Assembly (NCBI RefSeq): GCF_002775205.1
Contig: NC_036465.1
Coordinates: forward strand, 1,815,717-1,879,716
DNA length: 64,000 nt
Direction: 5' to 3'
Source of the DNA: Xiphophorus maculatus
Lineage: Eukaryota; Chordata; Actinopteri; Cyprinodontiformes; Poeciliidae
The notes under the pieces are model-generated. The model saw nothing but the letters and a program-made list of their open reading frames with translations, was not told where the DNA came from and searched no databases. The translations under genes were made by a program, and so were the position numbers. The stretch's first letter is position 1. The number at the start of each line of letters is the position of its first letter. Shown here one piece after another: positions 10,441 to 23,700 of the stretch.

Positions 10441-13400
10441 CTTCTCTGAAGAACAGAGCAGCTGCACAGTGAAGCTAAACTTAAAATCAGTTGGTTGCAC
10501 TTGGAAGGATTTTCATGCACGTCACACTTTTCAGAGTTTGGAAAATCCAAACCCAGCTGTCCTTTCCTTACACTTTTCTGCAGCCTTCTCCTGCTCTGCC
10601 ATAAAATCTATATGAAATGTGTTGAGGTCTGTTTGAAATGTGACAAAAGAGGACACAGTGTGAATACTTTGTGTTGATGTTTATCTGACTAAGTTAAAGG
10701 AAGAATTTGTTCAAAAGGTGCTGAATGACCAGGAAACAGAAAAACAGCCAGCCAGTATAAAAACACAGTTCAGATAAATGTATGTGTGACCTTTATTTCA
10801 CTCTCTGTGAAGCCTTGGACTCACTTTATTGTACAGTACAGAAGAACACGCTCAGCTAGCATCCTATTATGCTCTAAATGTGGATTTTCTACATTTTTGC
10901 TGGAGCGGAGAGACGGCTATTGCTGGAAAGATAAAAGTATTTTGAAAACCTTCCACCAAATACAACCAGTAGTTGAATGGTGGGAGTTTGAGAAGCAGCA
11001 CATCAAAGCCTCTGATTGACGGCCGGGAGGAAAACTGATTCCACAAGAGGAGAAAAAAACACGCTTTTTCAAATGGATCAAAATACAAGAACCACAAGAG
11101 CAGAGACAAATCCCAACCTGAAGACAGGCAGGGAAACAGATTCATCTACTGTACAAAACCCAACAAGAGGGTTTAAACCCTTTGGCCTCAGTACAGTAGG
11201 GAGCAGGAGGATTTCAGTAGAGTTCGCTTTTTAATGAAAACTTTGATGACGATAAGCTCAAACACAGTAAACCATTTCACTGCACACTTTAATAAAAATT
11301 ATGTTAGATTCTGACAGATAGAAATTAGACAAAAGAAACCTCGGCACTGCAGAGACCTGATCATTTAATGGATTTTAAAGTGACAGCACTCAATTAAAAT
11401 CTCCATTACAAGGATTATGTTCCTCCATGTCACAGTGATGGAGCCAGAATATTCTTTAACCCCCAGAGCTAGAGCTTTACACTTCAGATCTGGGAAACTC
11501 CTGGGATCCCTGATGCAGTCACACCCTCACTGCCGGGGCTCATTCAGAGGAAAGGTGAATTTTATCTTTAAACGGATTCTATGGAGGTGAAACCAGAAAT
11601 GGACCGAGCTGCAAACTCATTCCAGAAATAACTCATCTGATTGCTGTTAGATGACTGTCATTATGCAGGACTCTTGGTTTACCTTCAGTCGTTATAAAAT
11701 CAAAGAACATCCAGACATGAACAAATCTGTTGAGTACAAAAACTACTAAATATATTCATCTTTTGCTGCAGCAGCCTAATCTCACAGGGGAACATATAAA
11801 CCAGAGCCACAATTATTGGTCCCTTTGCTCTTCACACTTTGTACAACTCCTATTGTCCCACAGCGCAGAACTTATCTCTATTTCTAAAGGCTGAGCATCA
11901 AGAGAGAGATCTTTGAGCTTCTTGTGCAATCCCTCCAGTTGTTCTCTGAGGTTCTCCTTACAGCTTTATGATTGTATTTAGTTACCAGGTCTAAATCCAA
12001 ACATGGATGAAGACTGATTTAGTTTTTGTTGAACCATTTCTGTGTTCATTTAGCTGAATGTTTGGGATCATGAATCTGTTTAAAGACCAGATGATTCAGT
12101 TTCCAAGCAGTCTGCTAGATTTGTCTGTAAAATTTCCTGGTATTTCAAAAAGCTTACAGAAGAATCCCACAGCATCACAGATCCTCCACTTTACCTAACA
12201 AGCAACATCATTTTCCTTCCTTATTTCCTCCAAATCAATCTCAGTGTCACAGTTTGAGTTTAATCCCAGATAAATAACAAAGATAGAGAACAATTAAATG
12301 TTTTGAACTTTTAATTAATTAAATTATTTTTATTTTCTAAACTTTTCTGTGATAAATCAGGCTGGTGCAATGAAAGATTTGCTTATTTCAGATTTTTTGT
12401 CCAGCATTACCACAGGTGATATGCTTGTCTGTCTCTCTGTGTTCTGAAGTTGTATTGTGGGGATATAAATAAGTAAAAACCCATTTGAGTTCAGGTGCAG
12501 GGCATGTTTGTTTTGACTGCTTTATACTGCATTTGATCAGATTTATGCTCAGAAGACAGAATGATCCGCTCTCCACGGCTTAGTCTCATTCAACTCAATC
12601 CAAAAGGTTGGACAGCAGGCTGTCGGTCAGTGCTGGAAGAGAGCATGACCTTTTATCACTGCTTCATCATTCTATCCTCTCTGTGCTGAGACATAGCCCA
12701 AGAAATCACACTGACACCAAATAAAAACAGGCTGAAACAGATAATCTGAGCCTCTGTCTTTTTAAGGTTTTTCTCAATAAAACTTTATTTTTTCACACAG
12801 CAGCGTTCTGTCATTCCTCTGCCTGCATGGCAGCTTTGAAGGCAAAATGTGCAGCTTCTACTTGTGTTTCAGGTGTCTTTACATTCATCTCCCTGTTGTT
12901 AAAACCTTCTTTTCTTTTTTATTGTTGCTTCCAGCCTCTGTTTCTATTTCTGAGGGAAACAGAGGTTTGCTTGTTTAAAAACAGAGAGTGCACAATGAGA
13001 GCACAACTGACCACTGGAGCAAATTCTTCATGATTATCTACAGTCCTGATCACATCACAAGTTTAATGCAGTACAAAAAATAGGGGTTAATTTTCGAAGT
13101 CATATTTTCACATTGTTATTCATTAATTTATAAATGTCACCGTTTCAAACGTCATGTTCAATTAACTTAAATATTTTGTTTACAAATTGAATAATTTGCT
13201 CCAAACAACTGTAAATATTGAGTTATTAGAGTAATTATTTATTTTTAAAGCTAAATATTTAGTTTGGATATCATAGATAATACACAATGTGTTTAATTGC
13301 AGCAACAGGTGGTTCTACAAAGTTTTAAAGAAATACATTAAAGTGCAGATGAAGTACCACACCCTGCTAAATATTCAGCTGGTTGGTAACATGTTGGAAA

Positions 13401-14209
13401 AACAGCCAAAAACTGTTTGAATTACCTCCTTTGTTTAGCTTCTATATTTAATGTTTTTCTGTTATATTATGACTCAAATCCAAACTAAAATGATTTGTAA
13501 ATATATCATCTTTCTTGACTAATGCACAAACCTTCTCTAGTGGAAATGCAGGCACAAAATCTTAGAAACTTACTGAAAGGGTCAAAGAAAGTCAGGAGAA
13601 GAAAGGCACATGAAAAAAGTCACAAATTATATTATCCATTACACAAACAAGTTAACACACCATATTATTGCTGAATAATATACGTTGTTCAACAAAAACT
13701 GCTTCTTCCGAACATTTCCAACCAGCATTAAACATGTAAGATGTGCACAAAAGACCTGAAAGACACACTCAGCTTTCAGACATGCATTAAAGCAGCATAG
13801 TGGATAAATAAGGCCTGCAGCTGCAGACGCAGCACCAGTACAAGGGCATCAGGGGCAACTGATGCACTGTGAAGTGAACTTAGAAAGCAGGCTGGAATTC
13901 ACTGAACAGATTCATAAATTAGGCCTTGACATAACAGAACGAACAAAAAATAGTTTTGCTTCTGTTGGCCTTGTGTGTTTCTGAATAAAAGTCAGCATGT
14001 TAAAAGTTTACTTGGAATTTTAGCAGTAAATTCACTAAACTGCACAAAATATTTATTCTCCAATAAAATTGGGAAATTGCTAAAGGGGAAGAATCCATTC
14101 CATTTATGCACTTAACTAGTTCTTTTTAATATTCACAAGAACATCTCAGAGCTTCATTGCTCATTAGATGCTAAATACAACAAACTGTTTCAAAAGGTGA
14201 TATTATAAT
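10441..14209. other. Non-coding stretch, no gene seen
   Basis: Only short open frames without domains. No exon with credible splice sites and no RNA gene. The 13,050-13,700 part is strongly AT-rich. Nothing further could be supported. Confidence 0.45.
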
Positions 14210-14380
14210 ACCTACACTGCCTTTTAAAAGTATTCATGCTGGCTTACACAATTTGTCACAGTACAAACACAAACTTTCATGCATTTTAATGCAGTTTTAT
14301 TTGAAGAACCAACATAATCTGAAGTAACTGCAAAGTGGAAAAAAGATGATGCCGTTTTTTTATGAATATAACTGTATTAA
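14210..14380 (+). mobile_element. Tc1/mariner-like terminal fragment
   Basis: Begins CACTGCCTTTTAAAAGTATT and continues through a CATGCTGGC...TTTGTCACAGTACAAACAC pattern to AACCAACATAATCTGAAGTAA. This is the layout of the long terminal region of a common teleost Tc1-like element. The same layout, more diverged, is seen at 55,739-55,870. No transposase follows. Family recognition is from memory of the repeat. Confidence 0.5.
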
Positions 14381-17112
14381 ACTTCCAGTATTCCACGAGA
14401 CATGTGGAAAACGCATCAAACATTCTGTTCAATTCAACGTGAAATTAAATGAACTCATGTCATCCGAGTGACTTTAAAGACTCGCTGTAGATAGTGAAGC
14501 TGTGAACGAGGATCTCATGTAGCTTTCAGTCTTGTACTGAATCTGAGGAGGTTTACGTATTAGAAGAGATGAATCTGATCAGAAGTCTACAAAACGAACC
14601 TTTCAGACGTGGTAAAAGGTTTTCTGTTCAGCTCAGACTAAATGTTACATCATAGTTAGCCTCTTCAGGGTTAAACTAACCCATCATGCTGTGGAGATGA
14701 TTTCCCTCACTTTGCTGTTGCTGAACAAACACCTTTCACACATTTTTAGAAGATAAATTTTGATAACTTTCTGGTGGACTCTCTGCCTATTTGAGTCAGT
14801 TTTCTGGGATTTTTCTGTGGAACCTGAATCCAAATTATTAGTGGAAAAACTGCCTACTTGCAGATTTTTGAGGAAGTAAATCAAAAGTTGCGAGTGCATT
14901 TGCAAGCCACAAAGATGTTTCTTCCAAAGTGATATTTTTCTTTCCTCCTTTGGCTTGTTTTCTCTACTGGGAGCCGCTGGACTGCAGAAAGCAGAGGAAG
15001 GGAAGCAGCGCTTAAATGCAAACATAAATCACCAAACACTGGCCTCCCTGTTGCTCTGCAGCCAACACTTTACACCACAATTGTCTCTCAGTGTAGTTTG
15101 GAAGACATCAGTTCTGAAAAGAAAACTCCCAGGATTAACTCCAAAGCTCCGTCTCCTCCTCAGACAGACAGAACAATCAGAAAGCTCTTCCTTGCTGTCA
15201 GGCAACACATTGAAATGACAGAGCGCTCACTTTGTGAGATAGGAGGTCGGCGTTGCAACATAACGCAACTCTTACTGTACGTCACAATATTTTTAATGGA
15301 AAAGGTTACCTGCAACACTACTGTAAGACAGATGCATTGTTAAAGACAAAGACCTCTGCTATGATTACATTCCTAATGTAGTGTAGAGTTGCAGGGGAAG
15401 CCAGTCATAATGGAATATACCTGACATATGTGTGACTTCAGAGTGGTGGGGCTTTAATATTAATAACATAAAGCTGCTACAGAGGGGACTTTTATCATGA
15501 TGGCTTGCATCTGCAGAAGTAATTAAGCTCTTATGCTGGCGGTGTGCTTTAATCTCCCCTTGGAGTGCAGCTACTGGGAATAGTGTTGGTTCTCTATCTA
15601 ATGGTTACCCTTTAGCTCCACTCACAAGAAAGTGATTGTCATGATTGCAAAAACTAGAATAAGAAGAACCGAGTAGAAAATATCATTTTAAAATCAACTG
15701 AAGAAATCATTGACCCAGGTTTTATGTCTAGCTAAAGGCCATAAAGCACTGTCACTCCCTAAATGAAACCAAGGGAAATGATTTATCTCCTCTACATAAT
15801 CCCGATCACCCACATCATTAGTTATAATAAAATGCTAATAATGTATCATATGGCTTCGAGAGAAACTAATTTGTCACATATTCATTTGAATAAGACAAGA
15901 ATCTCTGCATCCATCCTCCTAAAATGTGGCTGTGACAAAGAATATTACATCCAACAATATGGTTATAATACATCTTACAGTGTAAAGAATAGAGAATCAT
16001 TTCAGGCCTATCTGAAGGGATGGTGGACCCAAGGCTTCCTAAAGGAAATGTGAAATGATGTTTTCAGCACATTCCTAAAGAAGAAAGAATACAAAAAGGA
16101 AAAATGGGAGAAGGATCTTTTCCCAGAGCAATAAAAGAGAAATCTCTGATATCTTGTGTTGGATTGAACCATAATTGGATTGAATTAGCAATACAAAGAT
16201 AAATGGCATTGAAATGGATTACATATAACTGGATTTATATTGGACTTCAATCTCTTTAATTTATCCTTAGTTGACTTTGATCTGAGCTGAGTTATGATGA
16301 GAAGAATCTGGATGCCCAGGACTCCGCCCTCACCTGCCAGCCAGATTACATGACCCCTGACCTCAACGTCTTTCCTACAGATGGCGCTCCCACACTGAGA
16401 GGAGTTTCTGTTGCTCCCTCAGCGACCAACAGTGCAGGACAGAGTCTTTCCACAGGACAACACTGCAGTTCACAAACAACCAGGAGAATCCCGTCACTCA
16501 CCGCAGTCTACAAAACAAAACTCCAGAATGATTTAGAGCAAATTACCCATCAGCCTCCTGGAAAGCCACGTTTTTAATCCTTTGTTTGGAGTTGCTTTTG
16601 GTTTTGGTCTTGACCTGGACATGCAGATGGATAATCAGAGTTTTTTTCTCCAAACCTGTGACGTGTTTGATTAGAAATGAGTGTTCAGATTCTCATAGGC
16701 TAACATGTGTTTGGAAAAAAGCTCATCTGTAAACAGAAAACAGGGATGATTGGTCAATTCGTGCAAACTGCTACACTTTACATAACCCAGTCCCTCCAGG
16801 ATTTTAGGATTGTTTTTGTGACTTTTTTGCAATCAAATCACAGATTTTGTTGTGCTACTATAGAAATATTTGCAGGGAATTTTGTTATATTTGTTTTTAT
16901 GTAACGGTAAGATTTTTGTTACTGGCCATGTCGATCATAGACATGAAGTAAAGCTGAGGCAGCAGTGTACAGTAGTAGAAGTATGAATTACTGCAGGTCA
17001 AAGCTGGAGTTTTTAACCACTTTCGCAGCTAATTATCAATAAATCCACATTTATGCATTAACATTTGCATAATTGTGCAAATTTTTGTGATGATTTACTT
17101 TTTCTTTGTACT
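14381..17112. other. Non-coding stretch with CNE-like block
   Basis: No gene recognised. The part from about 15,360 to 16,060 has complex sequence with several TAAT-core words and few simple repeats, as seen in developmental enhancers, but conservation is unmeasured. Around 16,300-16,580 a less AT-rich 75-codon frame (16,350-16,577) is open but matches no domain I know and lacks clear splice signals. Confidence 0.35.
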
Positions 17113-17120
17113 GTTAAAAG

Positions 17121-18645
17121 CAGTGTTGTATAGTAACGAAGTAAAAATACTTCACTACTTTACTTAAGTATATATTGGAGTACTTCATACTTTCCTGGAG
17201 TATGAAAATTTTTGATGACTTTCACTTTTACTTCACTATATTTCCGAACTTAATTGCGTACTTTTACTCCGATACATTTTCAAAGTGTGGTTTAGTTACT
17301 CGTTACAAAAAAGCGAGAGAAAGAAACAAAGTGTTTTGATCCCACCTACTGATTAGCAAGTAGCAAGTAGGCTACCGAACAAAGTCCGTAGCCTACTTGC
17401 CTGGGCTTGTTCATCACCTCCAATAGGATACACCTGTTTCGCTTCTCCCATTAAACACAAAGCAAGTCTCGCAATCAGCAGCAGTCACATGGAGGAGGAG
17501 ACGGAGACCACAACGACTGCAACTACGTCGGACACGGCTCCAGGGGAACCACCAGCTGGTGATGAGAGCCCATGGCCTTATTTAAACACAATATACTCTT
17601 TCGTGGGTGTTAAAGATTCGTCGTACCGCATGCAGTTTATGTTATTCCTGCCCGAAGATGTGGAAATTCTATCTTACAAAAACTCCCCGTCCAACTTGAA
17701 GAAACACATCGAGGTAACGTCTTATGAAATGGTTATAATCCGCCTGTTTCAGTAACTATAGCTTGGTCACTAGACACTACTGTATTGTGAAACGTTGACC
17801 ATAAATGAACTTTGTTTGGCATTGTTTCAGTTCCATACGTGGTGTATTTAGCTTAGGCCTAATGTTGACTGTAGCAGGCTACCTAGACTCCTCTGTTCAA
17901 GGGGGGACAGAAGCCATAGCGATAGCAATTTAGACTAAATTTAACGAATATAGGAAAGGCATGCAAGTTCAAAACCAGGTTTACAGATGCCAATAAGCTG
18001 CATTTCCCTCCCAATTCTTTTTTTCTTTTGCATAACAACCAGTTGTGTGCACCACCTACTGACTGTAGCATTGACTGATTCACTGATTTGTGAAGTAGAG
18101 TAATCGTAACAGCTCTTTTTTTTTCATGTTGGCCGCATTTTCTGTACTATTTATTTTTCTCATTTTCAGCACTGACCTTACTTGAAGGGAAAACTTAAGG
18201 CTTACAAAAACGTTGTATTTTCTGTCCTTACTAAGAAGCTGGTTCAGTTGTAAAGCAGGTTAAGTTAACCTTGTGCTATAGGTAAAGCACCTAATTTTCT
18301 TAACTAAATGATGCCTGCAGGTATATCTATTAGCAGGTTTAATTTTGCCTGCACTTGGTTGGGTACATTATTTTAAGTGTATTTGACAAGTTTACCAAAA
18401 TATAAAAAGTCATTCAAACTGCATTTGCTTTGTTTTACTTTTTACTTGTACTTTTCATTACATTACTTGAGTACATCCATTTTTACAGTAATTTCCATAC
18501 TTAAGTACAAGAAGTTTCAGATACTTTAAGACTTTAACTCAAGTAACATTTCAGTCAGTGACTTGGACTTTTACCAAAGTCACATTTTGGAGAGGTACTT
18601 ATACTTTTACTTGACTCTGAGATTTCAGTACTTTATACAACACTG
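17121..18645 (+). mobile_element. hAT transposon (Tol2-like), 1.5 kb, internally decayed
   Basis: The element starts CAGTGTTGTATA and ends with the exact reverse complement of those 12 bases. Both subterminal regions are rich in TACTT/AAGTA words, as in Tol2-type hAT elements. A perfect 8-bp target duplication, GTTAAAAG, flanks it (17,113-17,120 and 18,646-18,653), which is the hAT-specific length. Only the 5' transposase exon remains; the catalytic domain is missing. It is non-autonomous. Read directly from sequence. Confidence 0.9.
17489..17712 (+). pseudogene. hAT transposase 5' exon with degenerate BED finger
   Basis: An ATG opens a frame with an acidic, Thr-rich leader (about residues 1-28). 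It then runs WPYLNTIYSFVGVKD and on through PEDVEILSYKNSPSNLKKHI, the BED-type zinc-finger region of hAT transposases. The expected cysteines of the finger are replaced by hydrophobic residues (around YRMQFMLFLP), so zinc binding should be lost. The exon ends at CATCGAG before GTAACG, a plausible donor, but no downstream transposase exon remains inside the element. Presumed inactive. Confidence 0.65.
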
Positions 18646-18653
18646 GTTAAAAG

Positions 18654-20714
18654 ACAGCAAAACTTTGAGTCTAGTTAACTCTTTACGGGAAAATACCAAC
18701 CAAACTCTGAACTTAGTAATAGCACTGAACATTAGTATGACTGAGTAAAATGTTGCAAAGTGTTGAGATTTGAATGCAGAACAGTTTTTGCATTTTTAGC
18801 TTCAGGCTCTATGTTCCCCTGAAATTAAAACCTTCATTTTATGCCTTTTTTTTTGGTTCCCTTTAATAATTTCAACAGAAATGCATGTTTCCATGAATTA
18901 CCAAACATTAATGTCATTTATAAAAATGTATAAAACCATTTGTTGGTCTAATACATATAATTCCAGTAGAGTACTTGAGAGAAAATATGAAAAAGTTTAA
19001 CTTTAGGTTCATTTGGACAGCTTTATAACTAACTTACTAACACAAATTGATTTTATCCCCAAGCTTTAACAGTTTTCAAACACTTAACAGTTTCTAGCAC
19101 TCATGTTTTCCTGGAACTGCGTAATGGGATGTTTTCGGCTCTGAACTCAGAAGTGGCTCAGAGTGCAGAAAGAAGTTAGAGAAGTGAAAACTAGAGATGT
19201 AAAAACAGATAAAAGCAGCTAACACTTCCTCTGAGACCAAAAGACTTTTTAAAAGATAATGGGCTGCTGCTCTAAAATCCCCAGGTTAAGACCACATCTG
19301 CATCTGGTTTCACATTTAGAGTCAGAAGTGAAAATCCCAGAGGCAGCAGCTTCAATCTGTGTCAGATTCCTCCCTGGCATTCCATTTTAAACCACTCTAA
19401 GAAATTGAAGAGCCCATGATATGATATATATTACTCCGCCGCTGTTGTCAGCTCCGCTGTACGTACTACCATGTTATCTATTACCTCCTATAAATTCCAA
19501 TTATCTCTCTCATCAGATAAGATCACACACAGAGGGAGTCCGCATGTCACCGTAGCAACACACATCCAGAACAAGAGGCAACAAAAAGTCTGATACCAGT
19601 AAAATTATCCTGTCCTTGAATCTAATCTGAGCCTCCGCCACAGACAAACTCCACTCCAGTGTAATTAAAGCTGGTTTAGAATGATTTACATGCTACGGGC
19701 AAGATAAAATAAACATGATTAGGTCAGACAAATACTGAGGTCGATTTTTCTGAAGGCTTGGAAATTAATAATACATTTCATGTGATAAACAGTTGCGCCG
19801 TGGGCTCCAAGTGAGGAATGCTAAACAGGTTTCTGTGCCAACCAATGAACTGGAGCCCCCTGCTGTTTCCCAACTTCTTTGTTAATTATGAAAAGATGTC
19901 TCTTAAGGCACTTGTTATCTGTAGAGGAAGCTGCTCAACAGTGTTTGGATACAATATCGATAATTTCCTCTGAGACTCTGTCGCCTATTTCATCTCTGTT
20001 TGCAGCAAACACTTTCAGACCCATCACTCTGGTGCAGTTTGTTCTCTCACAAACAAATAGTCACATCTGTTGACATACCAATACTTCCTAAATGCAGAAA
20101 TAACAGTCAGGTTCTAATTTTGTGAGACGTTGTACTGTGCAAATAGGCATGCACGGTAGAGTACCGAGTAATGATGCAAAATATGTTCAGCATTTTCAGC
20201 AATCTCCGAGATCTGGGACAGGCTGTGTTTATAGTGATTTCCACCTGAGGAAGACTGGAAGGAAGTGAGAGGAAATAATGCCCCGCTCATTGTGAGCTGC
20301 TTATCGCAGACACTCAGCAGTGTCATCCTCCAAAATTAGCTTGTGCTGTCTGAGCATTATCTGCTGCAGATAAAATAAGGAGGTGTGTATCAGTTATACA
20401 TTATTAATCTTGAGATGTGACAGGAAACAAAGCAAGAAAGGAAGTGCAAGCGTCATTTGAATATAGAGAAAGGTGTGCAATGTGAGGAGAGGGCCAGATA
20501 AGTTCCCACTGAACTCATTTTAAAGCTCAAATTCTGAAGGTAAAAAAGAAAAAAAACATTTAGCTAAATGAGGTTGCCACTCTCACCTGGCACAGCTGCA
20601 GAATTAGGTCGGTGGAGAGAGCGCCACTCGCTCGAGGTAAAGACAAGTCAAGGAGATAACAGTCCCCTCAAGTCTGGCAGGAAATCATTGCAGTAAGGAA
20701 CACACACATAAATA
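18654..20714. other. Non-coding stretch with CNE-like block and X-box
   Basis: No gene recognised. The block at about 19,380-19,800 has complex sequence and includes GTCACCGTAGCAAC (19,546-19,559), which fits the RFX X-box consensus. It also has ATTA/TAAT and GATAAGATC-type words. Enhancer function is inference only. Confidence 0.4.
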
Positions 20715-20772
20715 CACCCCAACACACACACACACACACACACACACCCACACACGCCCTCACACACACACC
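20715..20772 (+). repeat. (CA)n microsatellite
   Basis: CA dinucleotides with a few interruptions. Simple-sequence repeat. Confidence 0.9.
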
Positions 20773-23700
20773 AGACTGACATGCCTGGCTTTTTATTTTT
20801 GCATTTTTACACCTAATTCATCCATTTTCACCTTTCGGCTAAATTCAAATAAGCTGCCATGAGAACGACTCTGTTTTTTATGTAAATATTTACAAAATAT
20901 GTTTTGGTTCAGAGTGTCGTTGCAGGATCATATCATTAATAGCTGGAGGTCTAAAAAAATCAACTTGGATGGTGTTTTGTCTCTTCAACAGAGCGCCTCT
21001 TATATAAGTCATTTCTATCGTTTCATGTTTTAGTCATTCAGTAAATAGCTACTTATCCTGGGCAGCTATACAGGAAGTGGCGCCAAATGAGGCTGACTCA
21101 ACAGACACCAAAGAATATATACACAGAGTCAATTAGCAATCTGCATGCATTTGGATTCCAAGTTCAAATGCACTTGCTGGGAGGCTGGACAGATAAATTC
21201 TGGTCTTCTGGTTGACATAGAATGAGATGCTGCTAGCAATACCAACTACAAAATGTATAAATAAAAAAATCCTGTTCCAGACATGATGGAGCACATGCCT
21301 TTAACTATTGACAAAGGTCATCATTAAGTCCCAGATGAAAGACCAACATGTGAATATTTCAGACTATCACACAGAAAAATCCCAGGACTTACAGACATCT
21401 GCTGCTGTGACTCGTCAGTAAGAAGACAAAGTTTCAAAATGGAAGCTCCTTATTTTCAGTGTTTTTAATGCTGTTTGTCTTGTGCATTGTAACAAACTAT
21501 AAATGCATAAATACCGGTAGCTTTCTGCTGCAGGTCACTTCTGTGCATCACATTAGTGTGATAATGGGAACGTGTTATTTGTGCTACGTTCACGCAGCAG
21601 GCGAATGCGACTCATATCTGGACGTAAACAATGGCTCACAATTATAATGATGAAATTATGAAAGCAGTCTGTCAGAGAAACGCATCACATTAAAATCCCA
21701 CCCCTCCTGGTCCGACTCCACAACAAACAGATTTCTCTACAGGAGCTGTGATCAATGATCCACTAAAGGCTGTTGATATTAATTGTTCGTACTTTCTATC
21801 AGCTTCCTTCGCTCTGATCTTGTGCCAATATGTCGGCTCCTGTTGCTCAACAACTTTAAAATTGATCCATAAACGGCAGCGCCCATCATTACTTCTGTAA
21901 ACAGAGTGTTGCTGTGTGACGTCTACGTTCTTCACGTTGCAGTCATAAACTGAAGTCTGATTCCATTCACATGACCATGCTAAGAAAAAAATTGGATTTC
22001 AGCAAAAACTTGCAATAGAGCATCAAGAAGCTCTGTGAACGTAGCCTTGGATTTTTATTTGAGTTGTTTGACATATAGAAGACTCCTCACTAAAGAGTTT
22101 CTAAAGTGACCTTTAGAAAATCTTCTGAACTTCTGCTAAGATCTGCTAAACTCAGACACACAGCGAGAGAAGACAGGTCTTTCTATGAAATAACTCTGAA
22201 CCTCTCGTTTTATTTAATGTCACATTATTGAAATGCCTCAGTGCATAAACCCCCGTTAGAGTCTTTATAATTCACCTGTCTCTGAATTCGATAGATTAGA
22301 TTGCTATAAAGACCCCAGCCTGACAGAGATGACCAGCTCCCTCCCAACACAGAGGCCGCAGTAAAGCCTGCAATCTCTCTAAATCTCTGCTGCAATTATC
22401 ATAGAAGAAATGCTACAGGGAGGATCAAGGTCCTTCAATGACAAAGATGGCAGAATAAGAACAGCTCAAGTCACCGGGAGCAGTGAGTGCAAGCTGAGGT
22501 TTCTGCTGGCTTTGCTCCACATTCACCAAACAGCTGACAAGCAGACAGTTTTAAACATGACTCAATATCCAACATGACTAACACTGATGATGATCCATTT
22601 CTGGATTTTTATTTTATTTTGTGTTTTTTTTTCTGTCTGTAGTAATGGATACGTCATCTTTCATTGGGGCAAGTTATTTTTTGTAGCAACTGCAAGATTT
22701 CCAATAACTAATGTTTTACATAATTTTCCAAGCTTTTAGTGAGTTCAATAAACCAGCTAATAGAAAATGTTTCTCAAACATGGAGGGTTATTATGTGAAT
22801 AAGAATGAAGCATAAATTCATCAAAAAAAAAGAACAAACAGCAGATCGAGTCAACCAAAAATCATTTAACATGCTTCCAAATAATATCAAACATCAGAAT
22901 ATTAATATCCAGTTACTGACTATTAGCATTTCATTAGTATTCTACAATGCTAACATAAAGGGCTCATAATTGGACTGGAAAGCTGTAAAGAAGCATGCTC
23001 TATTTGGTCATTATGCTTGGCATTTTAAAGACGCCGCACATCCCACACAAGTGTTCACACTTCTTGTGCTTGATTAGACCTCTTACTGTGTGGCCATGAA
23101 GACGGCTGTGTCTATCTGTCGCCTGCTCAATTCTCCCGTTAGCAAAGGCCAACCTTCATGCTTTGTGACATTTGCTGACATCACATAATTCTTGAAAAAA
23201 ACTAATATAAGTGACCACAGGACTCTGATGCTGATGCCCAACTTCTGGGACATTCTGCCCTGAGAAAACTGAGATTAACCGAGTCAGAAATGTGCTCTGC
23301 AGTGATAGTCTTAAAGCAACTTTAATGTTTTAGGTTACATGCTTTAATTAGTGGGAGGAGCTGGGATGGGGTGAATTAAGCTCAGGGGAAATATTAGTCT
23401 GCTGGTGGTGATTTATATAATACTGAATAATTACAAGTGAATTCAAGTGCATTTTATGCTGTTAGATATGATTTTTTTTTATTTATTTAATCAACTTGTT
23501 ATTATTATGCCTTGACAGTCAAAGGCAGATTATCTGTGGAAAAAATGTATTTCCTTTGTCATCTCCCAGTGTTCCCAGTACTAATTGCCAGAAACAACCA
23601 ATCAGAGCCCAGAGGAGGGTTTTAGTGCTGTAAATCACTCTCATGCTCAACACCTCCTGCTTGCTCTTTGCTAAGCAGTGCATACAGAAGGATGATTGAC

